From Lachnospiraceae bacterium UBA1759 (GTDB lineage Bacteria; Bacillota; Clostridia; Lachnospirales; Lachnospiraceae), in the NCBI GenBank assembly GCA_002315555.1, contig DCHF01000022.1, positions 67,900 through 128,899 on the forward strand: 61,000 bases of DNA, read 5' to 3'. Numbering within the stretch: position 1 is the first letter of the stretch; the number at the start of each line of letters is the position of its first letter. A model generated the notes under the pieces. That model worked only from the letters and a program-made list of their open reading frames with translations, searched no databases and was not told the DNA's origin. Positions 8,871 through 17,662 of the stretch are shown one piece after another. Made by a program: the position numbers and the translations under genes.

Positions 8871-8909
8871 CAAACGGACCATGAACGGATATTCATTACC
8901 ATTTCCTGT

Positions 8910-8938
8910 ATCATATAATAATACCGTTCATTATTCAA
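8910..8938 (-). promoter_or_regulatory. Promoter for the aldo/keto reductase gene
   Basis: On the minus strand TTGAAT (8933-8938) and TATGAT (8910-8915) are 17 bases apart. Predicted initiation near 8903 gives a leader of about 80 bases. Confidence 0.6.
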
Positions 8939-8944
8939 TCCCGG

Positions 8945-10633
8945 TTACAGAATAATTTCTTTACGTGTCACGCCGGTGCGGTCGCCGGTGACAGTCAGCG
9001 TAAGCTTTGCGCCTTCCTCGCCGCGGACGATCCAGGTGAGCTTTTTCTCCATCGGCTTTGTGGGGAAAGTCGTGGCCGGAAGGCCCCATCCCATGTAGCC
9101 CTGATTGCCGTAGCCCGCCAGGTGGCCGAACTTCGCTTCCTTCGCGCCTTCGATGACTTCCGCACCGGAGATGTCCGCCGTCATTTCCTTCATACGGACA
9201 TCCTTTAATGCCTGATTGAAGATATATGTCGGCAGGAAGCCGCGGTTTCCGATGACAGCCGTTACGCGGTACAGGCCATCGGCCAGCTTTTCCGCTTCCG
9301 CCTTTTCAATGACGATGCGCGGGAACGCCTTTACGGCGCGCAGCATGAACCGCACATGCTTTACGATATCCTCCTCAAGGAAGGATACCGGCGGGTTCTG
9401 GAACAGGAACTTCGTATTGATGCCGCCGATCTCCACCTCGCCGAGCTGCGGATGCGCGTATGCGGTCCAGGGCATGAAGCCCTCTCCCTTCGCGACATTT
9501 TCATCGATCCACTTGAGAAGCTTGTACTCTTCATCGCTTCTCTCTTCCTCGGTCTCATCCTCCTTGGGCGGGAAGCAGGCCTTGACGCCGGCACGCGCCT
9601 CCACGTCCCAGCATTCGATGGTGAACGCCGGAATACCGATGATGAAGTGGCAGAAGTCATCGAAGCCGCCGTATGTCGCGGGATCGGACGGAATGCCGAA
9701 GTCGTCATAAACGTTTAACAGCGGGTAGCCGGTCTCTTCGGCGCCCATCCGGCCGATGGCCTTGTAAAGCTCCATGTCTTCCCGGTCCGCCTGCTTTGCG
9801 GAGATATAGCCCGGGGTGTACAGGACCATACCGCCGTGTGTGTGCATGTCGATGCAGGTGCAGAGTTGATCACGGTGCGCAAGCAGCCACTTGGAATTGG
9901 CCTGCGTCTCCGGATTGCAGAGTGATGTCTCGCCCGCGCCGCGCTGTTCCCATTCCGGCTTCCAGCCCACGGGGTAATTGCGGTTGAAATCGTAGCTGTA
10001 CCTGGCCGGAGCCGGCTTGATACTGATACCGTCGTAATCGATGATCTCACCTTCGGTATAGAGGTCGTAGAAATCTCCGTCCACATCATCCGGGAGGCGC
10101 TTCGTCATAAGACGGTCATCCTTCTCCGATTTTTTCCACATGCCGTACGGTGTCTTCACGCGCATCGTGCGGATTGCACCGTCGCCGTCCAGGTCACGCG
10201 GCTGAAGGCCGGGCATTTCCTGCGTAAACGGATACGGGCGCTTGCTGCTTCTTAAGCTCTCCGGGGTGGTCAGATAATGCTCGGAGCCGTCCGGGGACAC
10301 GCGCGGAAGCATATAGAAGGTATTCTTCTCAAGGAGCTTTGCGATCTCCTCATCATCGGTGTTGGAAAGCAGCGTATCCAGGAGCAGCATGACGGACATG
10401 GAACCGGTGACTTCGCCGGCGTGGATGTTGCCCTCCGTGTAGAAGGCCGGCTTTTCCGTAAAATCGCCGGTACGGGTATCGGTAACTGCCATAATATAGA
10501 TGCTGCGGCCCTCATAGGTCGTGCCGATGGTCTCAAGCTTCGTGTACGCCGGATACTTTTCCGCCCAGTCCTTCAGGATCTGCTCGATCTCCGCATACAG
10601 ATAGTAATGATCGTACTGATAGGTGTGTTTCAT
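8945..10633 (-). CDS. M14 family zinc carboxypeptidase
   Basis: A 562-residue metallocarboxypeptidase. The zinc site is visible as GNIHAGEVTGS (His and Glu ligands, near residue 72) and DMHTHGGM (third His, near residue 230); PRVSPDGSE and RDLDGDG are family-conserved. The catalytic domain spans about residues 5-400 and a beta-rich C-terminal domain follows. There is no signal peptide, although many M14 enzymes are exported, so it may act on peptides or murein fragments in the cytoplasm. Start ATG at 10633 has AAAGGAG upstream; longer in-frame extensions run into nnrD and lack support. It follows nnrD by 55 bases. Confidence 0.85.
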   Translation of the reverse strand: MKHTYQYDHYYLYAEIEQILKDWAEKYPAYTKLETIGTTYEGRSIYIMAVTDTRTGDFTEKPAFYTEGNIHAGEVTGSMSVMLLLDTLLSNTDDEEIAKLLEKNTFYMLPRVSPDGSEHYLTTPESLRSSKRPYPFTQEMPGLQPRDLDGDGAIRTMRVKTPYGMWKKSEKDDRLMTKRLPDDVDGDFYDLYTEGEIIDYDGISIKPAPARYSYDFNRNYPVGWKPEWEQRGAGETSLCNPETQANSKWLLAHRDQLCTCIDMHTHGGMVLYTPGYISAKQADREDMELYKAIGRMGAEETGYPLLNVYDDFGIPSDPATYGGFDDFCHFIIGIPAFTIECWDVEARAGVKACFPPKEDETEEERSDEEYKLLKWIDENVAKGEGFMPWTAYAHPQLGEVEIGGINTKFLFQNPPVSFLEEDIVKHVRFMLRAVKAFPRIVIEKAEAEKLADGLYRVTAVIGNRGFLPTYIFNQALKDVRMKEMTADISGAEVIEGAKEAKFGHLAGYGNQGYMGWGLPATTFPTKPMEKKLTWIVRGEEGAKLTLTVTGDRTGVTRKEIIL

Positions 10634-10688
10634 TACGTTCTCCTTTATACTTCCTGTTATTTCTTGCACAAAAACGTTTACAGCCCGT

Positions 10689-11552
10689 TCAGGCGTCGAT
10701 TTCCAACGTTTTAAAGACTTCCGGCAGCATTTCCGCCATATCGGTCGGCAGCATGCAGCGCATGGTAAAACGCTCTTTAGCGAGGTCTCCGGCCATGCCG
10801 TGGATGAACGCACCGGAAAAAGCCGCCGTGAAGCCATCCTCCCCCTGCGCCATCAGCGCGCCGATGATCCCGGTCAGCGTGTCTCCGGAACCGGCCCGCG
10901 CCATACCGGCGTTACCCGTCGGATTTCGGTGTGTTTCGTATCCCTCTTTCACGACCAGCGTTTCCGGGCCCTTTAAAAGCACCGCTGCGTTGTAACGCGC
11001 TGCCGCCGTTTCCGCCGCCTGCAAACGGTCCGCTTCCACTTCGCGTCCGGTCATCCCGAGGAGCCTTCCCATCTCACCGCTGTGCGGTGTCAGGACGATA
11101 TCCCCGCTCTTTAACAGTTCCTTTTCAAACGCGATGCCCGCCACGTGATTCAGTCCGTCCGCGTCGATGAGAAGCGGCTTGCCGCATTGCTCAAACACGA
11201 TCGGACACACCCGGTCCTTCAGTTCGCCGAGCCCGCATCCGATGGCCACCGCATCCGCCTTTTCAATACCGGCGGTAAACACCTTCCGCATGCTCTTCAC
11301 ATCGTCCGGGTCATAAATGCTCGAGACCGCTTCCGGGAGCGCCGCTGTAACGACCGGATAGATCGCCTCCGGCATCGCGATGTCCAGAAAGCCCACACCA
11401 CACCGGAGTGCCGCGCGCCCGGCCATAATTGCCGCACCGGCCATACCCTTTGAGCCGGCCACCAAAAACAGACGTCCGCGATTGAATTTATGAAACTGTT
11501 TTTCGATAACGGGAAGCGCTTCCCGCACTTCCTTTTCCGTCGTAATGATCAT
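10689..11552 (-). CDS. nnrD: ADP-dependent NAD(P)H-hydrate dehydratase
   Basis: A 287-residue ribokinase-fold enzyme that repairs damaged NADHX/NADPHX by dehydration using ADP. Diagnostic motifs are VAGSKGMAGAA near the N-terminus, TPHSGEMGRLLG in the middle, LKGPETLV, and NAGMARAGSGDTLTG, which carries the catalytic Asp. It has only the dehydratase domain; the epimerase domain NnrE, fused in E. coli, is absent here. Its start overlaps the stop of maf by four bases (ATGA), so the two are translationally coupled at the end of the long minus-strand operon. Confidence 0.92.
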   Translation of the reverse strand: MIITTEKEVREALPVIEKQFHKFNRGRLFLVAGSKGMAGAAIMAGRAALRCGVGFLDIAMPEAIYPVVTAALPEAVSSIYDPDDVKSMRKVFTAGIEKADAVAIGCGLGELKDRVCPIVFEQCGKPLLIDADGLNHVAGIAFEKELLKSGDIVLTPHSGEMGRLLGMTGREVEADRLQAAETAAARYNAAVLLKGPETLVVKEGYETHRNPTGNAGMARAGSGDTLTGIIGALMAQGEDGFTAAFSGAFIHGMAGDLAKERFTMRCMLPTDMAEMLPEVFKTLEIDA

Positions 11553-12118
11553 GTAAAATCCTTAAGCTCTTTGATAAAACGTGCCACCGGGAAACCGATG
11601 ATGTTGTCGCGGTCGCCTTCAAACCGGTCAATGTACTTTCCGAACCCGCCCTGGATCTTATAGGATCCCGCGGCATCCATACACTCGCCCGTCTCCACAT
11701 ACGCGCGGATCTCTTCCTCGGTCATCGGCACCACATGCACATCGGTGCACTCATAAAAATACTTTTCTTCGGCCGTTCCGTCCTTCATGCGGACCAATGC
11801 CACACCGGTATACACCTGATGCGCTCTTCCCTGAAAGGACGTGATCATCCGCACCGCTTCCTCCGGATCCGCCGGTTTTCCGAGGATCGTATCATCCACT
11901 GCGACAATCGTATCCGCACCGATGACGATGCAGTCCTCCGTGACCTTCCGCGCCACATCACGGGCCTTCAGAAGTGCCAGCTCGCAAACCACGTCACAGG
12001 GCTTTACCGAGGAATAATGCTCCTCGCAGTGACTGACAAGGATCTCAAATGTAAATCCGGCCGCCGTAAGAAGCTCTTTTCTTCTCGGAGAGCCGGATGC
12101 CAATATCAGTTTTTCCAT
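11549..12118 (-). CDS. maf: Maf-like nucleoside triphosphate pyrophosphatase
   Basis: A 189-residue Maf protein, which hydrolyses non-canonical or modified NTPs (typically dTTP, UTP, m5UTP, pseudo-UTP) to monophosphates. The N-terminal signature LILASGSPRRKELL is complete, followed by the catalytic Glu/Asp segments VIGADTIVAVD and the conserved GKPADPEEA. Start ATG at 12118 is preceded by AAAGGA; an in-frame codon 24 bases upstream lacks a site. It sits between the M18 peptidase and nnrD, so this part of the operon carries metabolite-repair functions. Confidence 0.92.
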   Translation of the reverse strand: MEKLILASGSPRRKELLTAAGFTFEILVSHCEEHYSSVKPCDVVCELALLKARDVARKVTEDCIVIGADTIVAVDDTILGKPADPEEAVRMITSFQGRAHQVYTGVALVRMKDGTAEEKYFYECTDVHVVPMTEEEIRAYVETGECMDAAGSYKIQGGFGKYIDRFEGDRDNIIGFPVARFIKELKDFT

Positions 12119-12142
12119 GAAACGTTTTCCTTTATCTGCCAC

Positions 12143-12170
12143 ATCAGCCGGAGGCGAGCCTCCGGCTGAT
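12143..12170 (-). other. Perfect GC-rich intercistronic hairpin
   Basis: Twelve-base perfect arms at 12143-12154 and 12159-12170 enclose a 4-base loop between the M18 peptidase stop (12188) and maf start (12118). No T run follows on either strand, so it is not a standard terminator. It may protect or separate operon segments after RNA processing. Confidence 0.6.
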
Positions 12171-12187
12171 GAATGCTTCTACCTTGC

Positions 12188-13567
12188 TCAGGCTTCCTTC
12201 AGGAATGCCGTGTAAGCTTTCTTTGCTTCGTAAATATCGGACTTGGAGCAGATCTCCCACGGTGCGTGCATGGACAGGACAGGAACGCCTGCGTCCAGGA
12301 CTTCCATGCCGTACTTGGCGGAAATATAAGCGATGGTTCCGCCGCCGCCCTGATCCACACGGCCAAGCTCCGCCGTCTGGAAACGAACGCCGTTATCGTC
12401 CATGATGCGACGGACATCGGCCAGATATTCCGCGTTGGCATCGTTGGAGCCGGACTTGCCTCCACGGCCGGTGAACTTCATAAACAGCACGCCGTAGCCG
12501 AAGTATGCGGTATTCTTGCTTTCGTTGACGCTTGCGAAGTTCGGGTCGAATGCAGCGCCGACATCGGAAGAAAGCATACGGCAGTTCTTCAGGCAGCGAC
12601 GAACGGCGATGTTGGAATCGATGCCCATCAGGTTCATGATCTCCGCAACCGTATTCTCAAAGAACATGGACTGTGCGCCGGTCGCGCCGATGGAGCCGAC
12701 CTCTTCCTTATCCGTTAACAGGCATACGGATGTTCTCTTGCAGACACCTGCATCCAGAAGCCCCTTCAGGGACGTGAATGCACATACACGGTCATCCTGG
12801 CCGTAGCCGGCGACCATGGAACGGTCCAGACCGAAGTCACGGGCTTTACCCGCCGGAACCACTTCCAGCTCCGCGGACAGGAAATCGTCCTCTTCAATGC
12901 CGTACTCTTCCTTGAAGAATTTCAGCATCTGCGCCTTAACGGCATCCTTTTCCTCCCCGTCAAGCGGTTTGGAACCGATCATCAGGTTCAGATCTTCACC
13001 CTCGATGACCACGCTGGCTTTCTTCTGCATCTGATCCGCGGACAGGTGGATCAGAAGATCGGTAATGCCGAGGATCGGATCCTCATCTTTGTCGCCGATC
13101 TCCACATCGATGACGGTGCCGTCCTTCTTCACGATGACGCCGTACAGCGCAAGCGGAATGGTGACCCACTGATATTTCTTGATACCGCCGTAATAATGGG
13201 TGTCCAGATAAGCAAACTCATGATCCTCGTAAAGCGGGACCTGCTTGACATCCATGCGCGGGGAATCCACATGTGCGCCGAGGATGTTCATACCCTTTTC
13301 CAGCGGCTCCTCGCCGATGGTGAACAGCGCAAGCGTCTTCTTCATGCCGACGGCATAGATCTTATCGCCGGTCTTGACCGCAGTATTACTTGCGATCAGG
13401 GTTTCAAGATCCACATAGCCGGCTTCCTCCGCAAGGCGGACCGCTTCCGCGACCGCTCTTCTTTCCGTCTTACCGACACTGATATAATGCTTGTATTCTT
13501 CGTTCAGTTCCTTCAGTGCCTGAAGCTCAGTTTCATCGTAACCGAGCCATGCATTCTTCTTTTCCAT
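12188..13567 (-). CDS. M18 family aspartyl aminopeptidase
   Basis: A 459-residue cytosolic zinc aminopeptidase that removes N-terminal (often acidic) residues from peptides. Metal ligands and surroundings are visible: GAHVDSPRMD (His and first Asp), DKEEVGS (Glu pair), and a late SMHAPWE (His). Length is normal for the family. Start ATG at 13567 has GGGAG upstream and begins one base after the stop of the upstream peptidase gene, indicating one operon. The M24 and M18 enzymes together suggest a peptide-degrading pair embedded in a housekeeping operon. Confidence 0.9.
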   Translation of the reverse strand: MEKKNAWLGYDETELQALKELNEEYKHYISVGKTERRAVAEAVRLAEEAGYVDLETLIASNTAVKTGDKIYAVGMKKTLALFTIGEEPLEKGMNILGAHVDSPRMDVKQVPLYEDHEFAYLDTHYYGGIKKYQWVTIPLALYGVIVKKDGTVIDVEIGDKDEDPILGITDLLIHLSADQMQKKASVVIEGEDLNLMIGSKPLDGEEKDAVKAQMLKFFKEEYGIEEDDFLSAELEVVPAGKARDFGLDRSMVAGYGQDDRVCAFTSLKGLLDAGVCKRTSVCLLTDKEEVGSIGATGAQSMFFENTVAEIMNLMGIDSNIAVRRCLKNCRMLSSDVGAAFDPNFASVNESKNTAYFGYGVLFMKFTGRGGKSGSNDANAEYLADVRRIMDDNGVRFQTAELGRVDQGGGGTIAYISAKYGMEVLDAGVPVLSMHAPWEICSKSDIYEAKKAYTAFLKEA

Positions 13568-13569
13568 AA

Positions 13570-15366
13570 TCAGATCTCCCTTGTTTCATAGCGGAGCCAC
13601 AGACGCTCCTCTTCGGTCAGGTACGGAGAGATCGTCTCCCATACCATCTTATGATAATCGTTTAATAACTGACGTTCCTTCCTGGTCATCGCATCGCGGT
13701 CCACCGCCTCAAGGTCGATGGGACAGAATGTGATGCACTGGAACCGCATGAACCGGCCGTATTCGGTCTCTTCCGCCTTGCGGCACAGAAGCTCGTTCTC
13801 GGTACGGATACCGAACTCGCCCTCCAGATATACGCCGGGCTCATCGGTCGTGATCATGCCGGCCTCCAGGACCGCACTGTCATTTCTTTCCGGCACATGA
13901 CGCCAGCGGAATCCGTTCGGCGCCTCGTGGATGTTGAGGAGATAGCCCACGCCGTGGCCGGTGCCGCAGCGATAGTCCAGTCCCATTTCCCACAGCGGTC
14001 CACGCGCCAGAATATCCAGATTCTGACCGGTGCAGCCGTACTGGAACTTGGCGTTTGCAAGGTTCAGGCAGGAACGGAGAACGACCGTAAACAGTTCCTT
14101 CTGTTTGTCCGTAATGGGCCCCACGACGATGGTACGCGTAATGTCTGTGGAGCCTTCCAGATAATGTCCGCCGGAATCCACTAAAAGGAATCCCTCCGGC
14201 TTGATGACCGCTGCCGTCTCCGGCTCGGCCTTATAATGCATCATGGCGCCGTTTTCCTGATATGCGGAAATGGTATCGAAACTGATGTCCAGGAAATGAT
14301 CCTGCTCACAGCGGAAATCCTCCAACTTATCGGCAGCGGTCGCCTCGGTCAGTTCACCGGAAGCTACGTTCTTCTTCAGCCAGTAGATCCACTTGGTCAT
14401 GGCGATACCGTCCTTGATATGCGCAAGGATCGTGTTCTCCACTTCCACCGGATTCTTCACCGCCTTCATGGCGATGGTCGGATTCGGACGGTTCACGATC
14501 TCGTTCGCCTTGACGACGGAACGGTAGATCCGATAGTTGACCTTGCTCATATCCATCATGACGCGGCCCATGGACTTCTCCGCCATACGGTCGGCCATCA
14601 TGTAGATATCATCGTAATCCGCAACGGATACGCGGTTCTTTGCCAGGTATTCCTTCATTTCGCTGTTCAGCACGTTCTGGTTGACGTACCAGATGCAGCC
14701 CTTCATCGTCATGACGAGGTAGGACAGAACGATCGGGAAATGGACGGCATCGTCACCGCGGACATTCAACAGCCAGGCGATGTCATCGAGCGATGTCATA
14801 ATGAGAACATTCGCACGTTCCTTCTTCATGACCTCGCGCACGCGCTCCAGCTTGGAGGCGCAGCTTTCACCGGCATACTCTTCTTTTAAGATCCAGGCTT
14901 CCTTTGCGGAAAGTGCCGGACGCTCATCCCAAATGATGTCCACCAGGTCTTCGGACACATAGACACGTCCGCCGGCCTTTTCGGCGATCTTCTGAAGACG
15001 GATGCCCCATGCGGCGTTGATCACGCGGCCGTCAAAGCCGATCACGCCGTTTTCCGGAAGCATTTTTTCAATGAATTCATCCACAGTCGGAACACCCGGC
15101 TCGGCCATGCGGTAAAGATCGAAACCGCTGCCCTGCAGCTGCTTTTCCGCCTGGATGAAATAGCGGCCGTCCGTCCAGAGACCGGCGGTCTTCATCGTCA
15201 CAACGGCAACGCCTGCGGAACCCGTAAAGCCGGTCATGTATTTCCGAGCCTTAAAGTATTCGCCTACATATTCGGACTCATGGAAATCCGCGGTGGGAAT
15301 GACATAGATATCGATCTCACGTTCCATCATGAGGCCGCGCAGTGCGGTCAGTCTGTCACTGTTCAT
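13570..15366 (-). CDS. M24 family Xaa-Pro aminopeptidase (large, three-domain form)
   Basis: A 598-residue protein of the large aminopeptidase P class, which removes an N-terminal residue ahead of proline. Two creatinase-like N-terminal domains (about 1-310) precede the pita-bread catalytic domain. Dimetal ligands are seen in LVDSGGHY, GSTDITRT, GTGHGVGY, TTDEPGVY and RTENELL. A short C-terminal domain rich in aromatic residues follows, as in eukaryotic XPNPEP1. Its start overlaps the rarA stop by four bases, and GGAGGAGG precedes the ATG. No signal peptide, so cytosolic. Confidence 0.92.
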   Translation of the reverse strand: MNSDRLTALRGLMMEREIDIYVIPTADFHESEYVGEYFKARKYMTGFTGSAGVAVVTMKTAGLWTDGRYFIQAEKQLQGSGFDLYRMAEPGVPTVDEFIEKMLPENGVIGFDGRVINAAWGIRLQKIAEKAGGRVYVSEDLVDIIWDERPALSAKEAWILKEEYAGESCASKLERVREVMKKERANVLIMTSLDDIAWLLNVRGDDAVHFPIVLSYLVMTMKGCIWYVNQNVLNSEMKEYLAKNRVSVADYDDIYMMADRMAEKSMGRVMMDMSKVNYRIYRSVVKANEIVNRPNPTIAMKAVKNPVEVENTILAHIKDGIAMTKWIYWLKKNVASGELTEATAADKLEDFRCEQDHFLDISFDTISAYQENGAMMHYKAEPETAAVIKPEGFLLVDSGGHYLEGSTDITRTIVVGPITDKQKELFTVVLRSCLNLANAKFQYGCTGQNLDILARGPLWEMGLDYRCGTGHGVGYLLNIHEAPNGFRWRHVPERNDSAVLEAGMITTDEPGVYLEGEFGIRTENELLCRKAEETEYGRFMRFQCITFCPIDLEAVDRDAMTRKERQLLNDYHKMVWETISPYLTEEERLWLRYETREI

Positions 15367-16706
15367 GAATCTTCCTCCTCCCGGGTGTAACCGGGTCTTA
15401 TAAATTCAAACCAGTCACGTACTTCCTGCTCATGCCCGTTCGTTGTCGGGTAGTAAAAGCGGGAACCGACCAGTTCGTCCGGCAGATACTGCTGCTCCAC
15501 ATAGTGGTTCGGGTACAGGTGGGCGTATTTATAGTCCACACCGTGACCGAGCTTGGAGGCCGCCTTGTAATGGGCATCCTTCAGATGGTTCGGAAGGGTC
15601 TCCACCTTGGTCCGCTGTACCGCGTCCATGGCCGCGCCGATGGCGTTCGTGCAGGCATTGGACTTCGGGGCTGTGGCCACATAGATGGCCGCCTCGGAAA
15701 GGATGAGCTGCGCTTCCGGCATGCCGATGCGTTCGATGGCCTGCGACGCCGATGTGGCCACCACAAGGGCCATCGGGTCCGCATTTCCCACATCCTCAGC
15801 TGCGCAGATCATGATGCGCCGGGCGATGAACTTGATATCCTCCCCCGCTGTCAGCATCCGCGCGAGGTAATATACCGCCGCGTCCGGATCCGAGCCGCGC
15901 ATACTCTTTATGAATGCGGAGATCGTATCGTAATGCTGATCTCCGTCTTTATCGTATTTTAAAACACGTTTCTGAATGCATTCCTGTGCGACCGTGATGT
16001 CAAAGTGGATCAGACCGTCTTCACTGCGGTCCGTGGTCAGAATACCGAGCTCCACCGCATTCAGTGCGCTTCTTGCGTCCCCGTTCGCCATATCGGCGAT
16101 GAAATCCACGGCTTCCTCGGTCATCACGGCCTTGAAAGCTCCCATGCCGTTTTCCGTATCCGTCACGGCACGATGGATCAGCTCGCGGACATCGTCCTTG
16201 GTCAGCGGCTTCAGTTCAAAGATCACCGACCGCGAAAGAAGCGCCCCGTTCACTTCAAAATAGGGATTTTCCGTCGTCGCACCGATCAGGACGACCGTGC
16301 CGTCCTCCACAAACGGAAGCAGGTAATCCTGCTGCGATTTGTTGAAGCGGTGGATCTCGTCGATGAACAGAATGGTCCGCTTTCCGAACATCCGCTGGTT
16401 CTGCTTCGCCTTTTCCGTAGCCTCCTCCATGTCCTTTTTACCGGCCATGGTCGCATTCATCTGCAGAAACTCCGCGCTGGTCGTGTTGGCGATGACCTTC
16501 GCGATGGTCGTCTTTCCGGTCCCCGGAGGGCCGTAAAAGATCAGCGAGCTCAGCTTGTCCGCTTTGATCGCACGGTACAGAAGACTGTTCGTTGACAGGA
16601 TATGCTTCTGCCCGACGATCTCATCCAGTTTTTTAGGTCTCAGCCTGGACGCAAGAGGAGACTCCTTTTTTGAAGAAGTCTCCTGCATCAGATCAAACAG
16701 ATCCAT
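15363..16706 (-). CDS. rarA: RarA/MgsA-type AAA+ replication-associated recombination ATPase
   Basis: A 447-residue AAA+ protein that acts at stalled replication forks and interacts with SSB. The Walker A motif GPPGTGKTT and Walker B FIDEIHRFN are present, as is the sensor-1 region GATTENP; the C-terminal tetramerisation domain includes DAVQRTKVETLPNHLKD. Length is close to the family norm. Its start touches the stop of the Crh-like gene (TAATG) with only GAGG as a ribosome site, so translation probably depends on coupling. Confidence 0.93.
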   Translation of the reverse strand: MDLFDLMQETSSKKESPLASRLRPKKLDEIVGQKHILSTNSLLYRAIKADKLSSLIFYGPPGTGKTTIAKVIANTTSAEFLQMNATMAGKKDMEEATEKAKQNQRMFGKRTILFIDEIHRFNKSQQDYLLPFVEDGTVVLIGATTENPYFEVNGALLSRSVIFELKPLTKDDVRELIHRAVTDTENGMGAFKAVMTEEAVDFIADMANGDARSALNAVELGILTTDRSEDGLIHFDITVAQECIQKRVLKYDKDGDQHYDTISAFIKSMRGSDPDAAVYYLARMLTAGEDIKFIARRIMICAAEDVGNADPMALVVATSASQAIERIGMPEAQLILSEAAIYVATAPKSNACTNAIGAAMDAVQRTKVETLPNHLKDAHYKAASKLGHGVDYKYAHLYPNHYVEQQYLPDELVGSRFYYPTTNGHEQEVRDWFEFIRPGYTREEEDS

Positions 16707-16969
16707 TATTTGGCCTCAGTAAAGAAGGCGGTCATTGCTTCAAGGGCCGCAACCTCTTCCGGTCCGTTTGTTACGATCATTACATCGTCGCCGTAAGTCA
16801 GTCCGAGGGACATCAGTCCGATCAGGCTTCTTGCGTTGATCTTTCTGGAACCGTCGATCAGGTTGATCGTCGTTTCAGAAGTGAACTTGGTTGCCGTCTG
16901 TACACATAACGGAATAACGTCTGCGTTCAGTCCGTCCGGAATTCCGATGGTTACAGTATTTGTTTTCAT
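16706..16969 (-). CDS. Crh-like HPr paralogue lacking the phosphorylatable His15
   Basis: An 87-residue HPr-fold protein. In HPr the loop reads GIHARP with His15 as the PTS phosphorylation site; here residues 13-18 are GLNADV, so His is Asn and the following Arg and Pro are also changed. The Ser46 region is intact (ARSLIGLMSLG, Ser at position 48), the site used by HPr kinase. This is the pattern of Bacillus Crh, which has Gln15 and Ser46 and is a CcpA co-regulator that cannot work in the PTS. Gene position after whiA also matches crh. It overlaps the whiA stop by four bases and has GGAGGA upstream. hprK is five genes upstream in the same run. Confidence 0.85.
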   Translation of the reverse strand: MKTNTVTIGIPDGLNADVIPLCVQTATKFTSETTINLIDGSRKINARSLIGLMSLGLTYGDDVMIVTNGPEEVAALEAMTAFFTEAK

Positions 16970-17661
16970 AATCTTTCCTCCTCTGCGATCTCATGAAGTT
17001 TTCGCAGTCTATGATTCACGCCCGATTTCCCCACGGGCGGGATCAACATTTCGCCGAGTTCAATGAGGGAGGCTTCCGGGTTTGCCAGCCGGAGCTCCGC
17101 GATCTCACGAAGCTGCACAGGAAGACTGTCAAGTCCGAGGTGTTCTTCAATGAACTCAATGTCCAGGATCTGGGCATGGGCCGCATTTACCGTCTTACCG
17201 ATATTGGCGGTCTCACAGTTGACCTGACGGTTCAGGGTGTTTCTCACATCCTTCACGACAAGTACGTTTTCCATGTTCAGCATGGAAACATTGGCCTGGA
17301 TCAGGGCCAGAAAATCCGCGATCTGATCTCCTTCTTTTAAGTATACCACAAAGTGGCCCTTACGTTCAACTGTTTTTGCACGGAGTTCGAACTTCCGGAT
17401 CAGATCTTTTACTTTATTTGCAAGGGATTCCGTCTCACAGACGATCTCCAGATGATAGATCTTCTCGGGATCGCTGATGGATCCGCTTCTTAAGAAGAGT
17501 CCGCGGAGAAATGCCTTTTTGCAGCAGGTATGCTGCAGGATCTCCGCCTTTTCAAACGCCTTCTCCGGATCCAGAAACGCCTGGAGCTCCGCCTTCATGC
17601 AGTGCTCCTTGTGCGGGACGATCCCGGACAGTTCTTCTTTCACCATTGACGAAAATGACAT
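16966..17661 (-). CDS. whiA: WhiA-type DNA-binding protein with a shortened N-terminal LAGLIDADG region
   Basis: A 231-residue protein, against about 310 for typical WhiA. The first 30 residues (MSFSSMVKEELSGIV then CMKAELQAFL) match the WhiA N-terminus, but the roughly 70 residues forming the first LAGLIDADG half are missing, and the sequence continues directly at CCKKAFLRGLFLRSGSIS, the second repeat. The C-terminal helix-turn-helix (LREIAELRLANPEASLIELGEML, KSGVNHRLRKL) is intact. WhiA binds DNA and affects division and lipid or wall physiology in Firmicutes. Start ATG at 17661 follows AGGAG. It lies between rapZ and the Crh-like gene; mgfK, often between rapZ and whiA, is absent. Confidence 0.85.
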   Translation of the reverse strand: MSFSSMVKEELSGIVPHKEHCMKAELQAFLDPEKAFEKAEILQHTCCKKAFLRGLFLRSGSISDPEKIYHLEIVCETESLANKVKDLIRKFELRAKTVERKGHFVVYLKEGDQIADFLALIQANVSMLNMENVLVVKDVRNTLNRQVNCETANIGKTVNAAHAQILDIEFIEEHLGLDSLPVQLREIAELRLANPEASLIELGEMLIPPVGKSGVNHRLRKLHEIAEEERL

Positions 17662-17662
17662 A

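Noticed and set aside
10640..10680. A promoter for the M14 carboxypeptidase (TTGTGC and TATAAA)
   Set aside because: The -10-like box overlaps the ribosome binding site, leaving no room for a normal leader.
16706..16969. Calling the HPr-like gene ptsH, a PTS phosphocarrier
   Set aside because: The His15 position is Asn, so phosphotransfer from Enzyme I is not expected.
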